Shown here: positions 57,442-64,000 of the stretch, one piece after another
How the letters are laid out: each line of letters starts with the position of its first letter
Numbering within the stretch: position 1 is the first letter of the stretch
DNA from: Amyloporia xantha
Lineage: Eukaryota > Basidiomycota > Agaricomycetes > Polyporales > Adustoporiaceae
Assembly (NCBI GenBank): GCA_036971615.1
Contig: JAYKKR010000044.1
Span: forward strand, 1 to 64,000
Reading direction: 5' to 3'
Length of the DNA: 64,000 nucleotides
Made by a program: the position numbers and the translations under genes
The notes under the pieces: generated by a model
Databases searched by the model: none
Seen by the model: only the letters and a program-made list of their open reading frames with translations
What the model was told of the DNA's origin: nothing

Positions 57442-57973
57442 ATGGCTCCCGCTTTTGCTAATTGCGCCAAATCCGTCGCCAACCTCATCGCTATCAATTG
57501 CCGTCTTGTCGTGTACTACTCCTGGCGCTGCGAACAGGCTATCACCACGGTGCGGACCGCTTGCGCCAATCCAACCAGCAATGTCGCCATCGACCTCACG
57601 TTGGCGAGGTGGGAGATCGGGCTTCGTATGGAAATGGTACCATTTCGAAATTGTCACACCAATACATCTGCACTGACGGCTAACAGGACGCCATCAACAG
57701 GACGCCATCCGCAACTGTCTTGGCCGCCTCGCACTCGTTGGTGTCACCGACGTCGAGCTGCCAGATGTGGTCCAGAAGATCGTCAACGCTACCACGTTCG
57801 GCACCATCTCCAGGATCGACGTCATGAATATCTTGCCTTACACACCGCTTCCTGTGCCGCCATCGCCACAGCTTCAGCAACTCCATATGGACACTGACCC
57901 TGCATGGTGGACTTGGCCTGATGTCCCTCCCAGCAACCTTCCATCGTGGTGGAAGTGTCCACTGGTTGACAGA
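57442..57973 (+). CDS. S: 5' exons of a gene split by a CATCAGG element
   Basis: Exon 1 (57442-57636, 65 codons) has RLVVYYSWRCEQAITTVRTA and IDLTLARWEIGLRMEM. A 64-bp intron with two possible AG ends (57684-57686 region and 57700) precedes exon 2 (57701-57973, 91 codons): NCLGRLALVGVTDVELPDVV, then QKIVNATTFGTISRID and a Pro/Trp-rich end. Exon 2 stops at GTGAGT (57974), and fourteen bases later a 4.2-kb element begins. Downstream exons resume after it. The family is unknown to me. It is divergent from the KDZ fragment. Confidence 0.5.
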
Positions 57974-59489
57974 GTGAGTGCCCGCTCTTCATCAGGAAAA
58001 ACCATATTAGTCCCAGGCTGCTCTGAGAGCATCCAAGAGCATCCTAGAGACTTCAGAGTATTCAAAGTACTCAGAGGAGCCAGAGTGCTCTTAAACTTAG
58101 TTGACATGAGATTTTTTTCTCAGAGTAACCCAGAGTAACCTGAGAGTAGCCTGAGAGTACTCCTAGATGACCCTATGTAGTCTTTTGTCGTCTCTCACAC
58201 CTCATTATAGTTTGTATCAGAGCACTCTCAAGGTTACAGTATTATAATAGAACATAGCAGTATATTCACAAATAATATACACACTAAAGATAATCTAATA
58301 CTAGCAGCCATAATAATTATGTCCAATGTGATAGCTCAAGACAAAAATCTCCACATTACCAAACTAATGTTATTATTCAGTATACAGTAATATAAAACAC
58401 AAAGCTGAAAGACGTACATAAGATCAATGAAGATATTTTGTTGTGTGGCCAAAATATAAGAGAATCTAATAGAAGAATTCAGGTAAAGTCCAATTAGTTG
58501 AAGGAGCAAGACAAGGTACTTACATAAGTAGTATTTTCACAGTAAACTGAAGCCGAGTAGCATGGGCAATAATACTCTAAGGATCAACAAAGCGATCAAC
58601 AAAGGAATTGAGATAGAAGTGAACAACTTACCTGACATCGTCACAATCAGAATCAGTTTTTATCATGTCGCACAAGCCTGTAGATACAATAATTTAGAAC
58701 AGCTAAGAAATGAGAAGCAAATGAACGACTTACATGTTAGGAGTATGTATTCTCATCAAAATTCAAAAATATAGATGACGACTCACCATCCTTTACAAGT
58801 ATTACAAAAGCATGAATTCATGCACAATGCATGTCATATCTATTGAATGCAATGGACATGTCAGCCTGAAAGGGAATTATGGACAGACTTACATTGTTTT
58901 GCTGTCGCATGATGACAGCCAACAGCCAACCTTTAATGTTGGTGATTTGGATTGTGATTAGAGATAGAAATAGTGTCAGTTACTCATAGATACAAATGAG
59001 AATAGGAAGAAGATATGTACTTACCCATGTCCACAATTTATAACGACTCATATGCCCTGCCAGCACATCACCATACCTGAGGCAAAACCAGCCAGAGAGA
59101 CAGCCACAGATTAGAAGTCACCAGATATAGCCCAGAGATGAGAAGAACAATCAATGAGTGAACAGAAACCAAGCAGAAATGTGAAGTGGCAAGGAAGGAG
59201 ACGAAGCAGAGTGGTTGTTGAGGAAGAAGAGACGCAACGACCATGACTGCTTAATTTGGTCAGAGTTTGACGCGGCAGACTGACACCTATTTTGGGAACC
59301 CAGGTTTAGGGTTAGCAGGGACTTGGGCGCATTTGCCCTTCAAGTTCTCCTCAGCTGTTCCTCCTAGCTGCTACTGCTTGATATCTATTAGCTCTACTAT
59401 CTTGGATCTAAAATGCTGTGACTAGGGACTTTATCTTAGTACCTGTGGCTTTGGGGCATGTCTAGTTCACTGGGACTTGACTGAGCATA

Positions 59490-60845
59490 CATCAGGAAAA
59501 ACCTCCCAAGGTAATTAGTACTATATTATGTGGAAATGTAGCCAAATAAACATAATACCAGTAATTGGGTATAATTAGAACCAATTTCTCAGTCATTTTT
59601 CTGTATCTGTGCAAAGCTCTCAGATACAACTTTGTAAGATTTGAAAAGTCCAGAATGCACGAGCCAGAAGCAGAAGCAAAGCCTGTGTAATAGGCAATAG
59701 GCAATAGACAATTGATTGTTTGTGGCTTGAGTGATATCCATATAATTTGGGAGTCATTTCACACCAATATACCACAATTATACCACAATTAGTCAATAGA
59801 TATAAGGCTGCTCTATGGAAGCTGCCTATTTCTCATGTTTAATGCCATATTTTTAAAAGTACAGCTACTATTGTTATGTTGCATGACTTGTTGCGGTCAC
59901 TAATATATTAGCAGTTGAAATCTACACAGAGGACAGAGGGACTTCGTCAATTTGTCCGATGTTCGATCACGTGCTGTGGCTGCCACCATCGGGTCGCGGT
60001 CGGAGTTTCAACACGTCATTGGGCAGTACTCGATGGCGTTGCTGCTGTCTCCCAACTACCTCCTACATCACACACGCCGCATCATCCGCATCGCGCGCAC
60101 CGCATCGCATGTACCTCTAATGACACCGACGACGGAGGACACCGCTGCCGCCGCAGACAGACGACTCGCATCAACAAGGACAATAACGCCCGACGGACGA
60201 CACTTACAGTGACAACAACAACCACACCGACGACGACGACGCCAACCGATGATGCCGACACCGACGGACGGACGATGCAGATGACGGGACGACGAGCGGA
60301 TGACGGCAGACGACGGACGACGGCAGACGACGGACGACGGACGACGCGGACGACGGACATGACTGCAGACGACGACGGGACGACACGGACGACGGCAGAT
60401 GACCGATGACGACCGACGAAGGCAGATGACCGATGACGACCGACGAAGGCAGATGACCGACGACGGCAGACAACTGACGACGATGAGGAGGAGCGATGAT
60501 GAGGAGAAGCGACGATGGAATGCTTATGATAATAATATGTATCTCTTTGTTGTATATACAGTCAATCAATATGTACATTTTGCTATTCAATACTATCCAC
60601 TGCGAACAAGAATATGAGTAGTAAAGCAGTGCAATATATGAACGAAACATTTGAAACCCATGCGGCTGAATTATGGGAAATTTACATGAATAAACTGCGT
60701 TTTTCGGGAGGGGACCGCAGAATCCGCAACAATAGAAGGTAATTCTGGATAATGGCCTGAATGGAGATAATTGCATCTATTGTCTGAAATTTAGCTACAT
60801 TATGGTACATTCCTCATAAATTACACTGGGAGGTTTTTCCTGATG
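59490..60845. mobile_element. Nested short CATCAGG element, 1356 bp, TA target duplication
   Basis: The ends are CATCAGGAAAAACCTCCCA and its exact inverted counterpart, flanked by TA at 59488-59489 and 60846-60847. The intact site (gagcttagacgg) is present at 48829-48840 in the sister element, so the insertion is proven by comparison. The inside differs from the longer elements apart from the terminal 19 bp or so. It contains a GAC-rich repeat. Confidence 0.85.
60217..60500. repeat. GAC-rich tandem repeat
   Basis: The stretch is dominated by gacgac, gacgga and gatgac triplets. It includes a 27-bp unit, gcagatgaccgatgacgacc plus gacgaag, repeated almost three times at 60392-60470. The long frames on both strands here (for example minus 60776-60204) are artefacts of the triplet repeat. 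Confidence 0.75.
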
Positions 60846-62439
60846 TAGACGGTTGTTCTGTCCCTGCTCTGCACTATCTGGTAACTCATGTGAGTCCTCC
60901 TTCTCTCTTTATTATTCTTCACTCTTGGAGAAGAGCCTCAGGGCTGTCCCAGCCTATTCTGTGAAGGTATGAAGGAGTTCTGAGAGATATTGAAGGGTCT
61001 TGGATGGAATGGGCGCTTTTTTGCAGTTTTGATTGGGAGATAACTGGGGATCCAATGTGAGTCATCCTTTCGCTTTTATACCATTCTATTTGCATTGTTA
61101 AGCCCTTCCAGATGAGCCCTTGCTCATCTGAATCCGCCCACTCCTTCCTCCTCTGTTGCCCCTTTTTACCAAAAACCTCGTCTTGTCCATATCTCAGGAA
61201 TCCATGGACGGTTTCCTTTGATTGTTGTATAGAATGAAAGCCCTAATTACAGGCTTCCAGACGATATATACATTGGTGGGTCTACATCCAGTGGTTTCTG
61301 TTCTATGGCTGCATGTTGAACGACCTCCTCCTCATTCTCCCATTCTTCATATGCACCCTTCTCTATCTATTCCTGCACTGATATATCACATTATTCAACC
61401 ATCTAACACTCCTTTACTTCCACATTCATCTACCCGCAGTCTCTTTTATTGGCCAGAGTCAAGATTTGCAATTCTGAGATGCGTCTTACTCTGTTTGACC
61501 TCTGACTTTTGACCTCTGACTTTTGACTGTTAACCATCAGTGAAAGAAAGACTCTGTGGATGTATGGAGTAAATATGAATAAAGGAGAGGAGATGGCTGT
61601 GGCTGCACAGAGGTGAGTACACATATTATACTCCTACTTTTGCTCACTTCTGATTTCCCTTTTTTCATGCCACATAATATCTATAATACTCTTCTTTCTC
61701 TCACCATTATATTCCTGCTATTCAGCAGCTCTTTGTGGTTATTCTGTATGAATGTACATTTCCTATTTCAATATCTCCATTTTAACCAGTACTACAGATC
61801 ACCTTCACATGTATTTGAGCTAAATTATTCTAATAAAACATAGAAATTGAATAGAATGATAGTAAATAGTAGGATACCATAGCTATTTCATAGCCAGTAG
61901 AAAATATAGCTCAAATAATGCATATCAGAGATACCAGGAATTTATTATACAAGCAAGTGAGAAAACAATCTTTTTACATATTATACTGTTTATAAATAAT
62001 GTATTATAGCTTTATAAATATTCTACAGTCTCAAAAAGAAACACAAGCTAGCCTAGGATGCTCTGAGAAATCTAAAATATCTCAGAGAAACTCAGGCTTA
62101 CCTGAGATGCTCTGAGATAACCTGAGCTACTCTGAGAAACCTCATATATCTCAGAGCACCCTAGGTTACCCCAGAGAAAAAGTGTTTTTCCTGATGTTCT
62201 AGTTGTATGTGACATGCTGACACATTTCTGGTGTTACTATTTGGATAGCATTGTGGAGACACCTATCGGATCAACTGCGGCGACATGAGCGCAGTCCTCA
62301 CTGCTTGGAAGAGGTCGAGAAGCTCGCCACATGCTTTGTCGAGAACCGCCATCAAGACGCAGACGAGATCTCCAGGATTTTGGATGGATACAGGGAGGTG
62401 CTTTTGCCAGATGAGGTGTGGGGTACTGTCTCCTAGCGC

Positions 62440-62900
62440 CATCTCGCAGGTGGGTCTCGTCTGGTTGTGTATGTATTTCTTGTCACTCCCTGTATGAGCA
62501 CGAGTGCATGACGTCCCCAGTGTCTGCCATTCGTCCAATGGACCTCGTATTTAAGTGGCTGAATCACATTACCATCCAATCATGTGGATGGCGATGCGAT
62601 TCAGACACTTAACTTCCGGGTAGCATTGACGAATGGCCCAGCTCGAGGACACCAGCAAATCATGCTCTTTGGACGTCACGCCATGTCAAAGGTGGGTGTT
62701 TCCAGGTGGTGTATGTATTCGTTGCGTCTGCACAGTGAGAGCATGAAGGCATGATGTCCTTTTGCGCCAGCCGATCCTTCAATGTCCTTGGTATTCAAGC
62801 GGCTGAATTGGATGGCCATCCAACAATGGTTGGATGGCGATTCGATTCAGATGCTTTGATCCAGGGTAGCATTGAAGAATCGTGCAGGTCGAGAATGCGA
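62440..62900. repeat. Tandem duplication of about 240 bp in gene S
   Basis: The series gccatctcgcaggtgggt, gtgtatgtatt, tggacctcgtatttaag and gggtagcattgacgaa (62441-62640) recurs as gccatgtcaaaggtgggt, gtgtatgtatt, tccttggtattcaag and gggtagcattgaagaa (62680-62880). Both copies keep a GTGGGT donor at the same place, which suggests an exon-intron unit was duplicated. Confidence 0.65.
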
Positions 62901-62956
62901 GCACATCATGCCGGCTGCGCACCATGTGCCACACCTACGCGCGCCATGCACGGCGC

Positions 62957-63217
62957 CATCGGATGGCGCATATTGCCGCTGAACGAGGCGGCTTCATCTA
63001 TGACCTTCGGAGCCACAGGTATGCGGCTCTGAAGAGCATAGATGAAGGCGCCCTGTCTGGCGAGCGATAGCGCCATCTCCCAACAGTGAGCATCAGCGCG
63101 CATGCACTTTGCCATCGGATGGCGCCCGTTGCCGCCGGTCAAGGCCCATTTGACTTATGTCCTTCTGAGCCACAGGTATGCGGCTCGGAGGAACATAAGT
63201 CAGGTCTTCCTGTCTGG
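62957..63217. repeat. Tandem 105-bp duplication, each copy with a long hairpin
   Basis: Both copies start gccatcggatggcgc and end cctgtctgg. Each folds into a long hairpin (62992-63047 and about 63151-63202) with the same inner stem GAGCC/GGCTC and the same 10-base loop ACAGGTATGC. The outer stems differ in sequence but remain paired. Confidence 0.75.
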
Positions 63218-63401
63218 AGTCTGACTCTCTAACGTGAGTTTCAAATTTATGGTCTGAATGGATGCGGGATTCATGCATGGCGCTGTTGGATAAACCCATT
63301 AACTCCTTGCTCTCTACGTTCAAACAGTGGAATCGAGTTGCCCTCCGTGCCATGAGTACTCCGGATGCAGCTGATTTGTCCATCAGCATCAGGGGTCACT
63401 A

Positions 63402-64000
63402 GTGGTGGCCAGGATTGTAATACAATTGCCCTCAGACCTCCTGAAATGGTCGTGTATGGTGAGTTAGCATTGTATTGTAATAGATGCCCTGCACAGATTG
63501 TGATTGTAGATCCTCACTATATTGTGAATGAGCATTGTACAACAAGCATTGTGGATGGGCCTTGTGAGCGCTGTGAATGATTGTGAATGAATATTGTATG
63601 TCCTGTAAATGATTGTAGATGGGTATTGTACATCCTGTGAATGATTGTGGATGGGCATTGTATGTTCTGTAGATCATTGTGGATGAGCATTGTAAGCCCT
63701 GTTGATCATTGTGGATGAGCATTGTATGCAACAATCTGGTGCAATTATGATTATTGTATTGAATAGCCATATTGGAGTGGATCCCAGTGGCATATAGCAG
63801 CCCCAGATTGACCATTACCATATTTGGAATGGCCCATTCAAATGGTTTCTAATGATGTATAGCAAGCATTGAGCCAATTGGAATTTTGAATAGCCGCATT
63901 CAAATGGATCCTAATGGTATATCATAACCTTACTGGACATTACCATATTTGGATTAACAGAAATAAGCGAATTTTAATATGATATTTTGACCCAGAACCT
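63402..64000 (+). mobile_element. Z segment, copy 2, running off the right edge
   Basis: This is the inverted counterpart of 50700-51298 with no difference seen. It begins GTGGTGGCCAGGATTGTAAT immediately after tcacta and interrupts the last exon frame of gene S. The other end is outside the window. Confidence 0.75.

Larger units (their letters stand above)
57990..62196. mobile_element. CATCAGG element, 4207 bp with a nested copy, TT target duplication
   Basis: The ends are as in the copy at 47470-50169, flanked by TT at 57988-57989 and 62197-62198. Apart from the nested insertion (59490-60845) it is collinear with that copy, about 2.85 kb against 2.70 kb. Donor-like GTAAGT sites on the minus strand recur at equivalent places (about 59020, 58890, 58730, 58626, 58520). 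It lies within an intron of gene S. Confidence 0.85.
62199..63401 (+). pseudogene. S: downstream exons, rearranged and truncated
   Basis: After the element the intron ends at GGATAG (about 62249). The following frame LWRHLSDQLRRHERSPHCLE looks coding but is out of phase with exon 2, while the in-phase frame is also open, so the reading is unsettled. Further pieces resemble exons: RVALTNGPARGHQQIM ending at AAG-GTGGGT (about 62690), and ALLDKPINSLLSTFKQWNRV starting near 63277. The last frame is cut at 63402 by the Z segment. Two internal tandem duplications lie between. It is probably a decaying gene. Confidence 0.4.

Noticed and set aside
60204..60776. 190-codon minus frame and 164-codon plus frame in the GAC-rich array
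   Set aside because: Triplet repeats remove stop codons in several frames at once; both translations are simple-sequence.

Overview
The window looks like nuclear DNA of an agaricomycete (mushroom-forming basidiomycete). The introns that can be delimited by frame and splice signals are about 43-107 bp, mostly 43-83, with GTRNGT donors and YAG acceptors. The recognisable proteins belong to families typical of that group: a CTDDQGAL-type fungal protein joined to WD40 repeats, F-box proteins, a TAP-like alpha/beta hydrolase, a KDZ transposase N-terminus and an EST1/SMG7-like fragment. No ribosomal RNA, CRISPR or bacterial-type operon was seen.

Layout. 0-5 kb: the first exon of one fungal-specific gene runs off the left edge; a paralogue follows that appears to be one six-exon gene ending in eight WD40 repeats (1575-4514, minus). 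5-13 kb: gene-poor, with a CCAAT-bearing direct repeat, two related hairpins, a Helitron-like 3' end (7389-7416), a 722-bp element with perfect 28-bp inverted ends (8267-8988) and a weak plus-strand gene model near 12 kb. 13.2-14.6 kb: a TATA-driven secreted protein made of seven near-identical repeats, each ending in a KR or RR (Kex2-type) site, with one single-base frame break. 15.4-16.2 kb: a broken alpha/beta hydrolase. 16.1-31.3 kb: three divergent tandem copies of a segment carrying an F-box gene on the minus strand; all three share the same internal frame switch and the same 43-bp last intron.

31.3-64 kb is a nest of repeats and mobile elements. A TCTCAT-rich low-complexity block (31.4-33.05 kb) is followed by elements with CATCAGG termini and 2-bp target duplications; five copies are visible, two of them nested with recognisable empty sites elsewhere in the window. 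Two systems of longer elements (termini near CCATTCAG) with 90-110-bp subterminal repeats frame 37.7-44.0 kb and 47.2-54.6 kb. The first carries a head-to-head gene pair: a Pro/Ser-rich protein P1, and Q1, a zinc-cluster protein gene now broken. The same pair occurs again at 55.2-56.8 kb (P2/Q2), truncated by an LTR on one side and fused to a KDZ transposase fragment on the other; the shared bidirectional promoter retains blocks of identity. Another gene (57442 onward) is split inside an intron by a 4.2-kb CATCAGG element and cut at its 3' end by a 599-bp sequence that is also present, inverted and apparently identical, at 50.7-51.3 kb.

Intact-looking host genes are few: the WD40 fusion, possibly the F-box genes, and the repeat-peptide precursor apart from its one break. 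Most of the right half is accessory DNA. All functional calls come from reading the sequence; no database search was possible.
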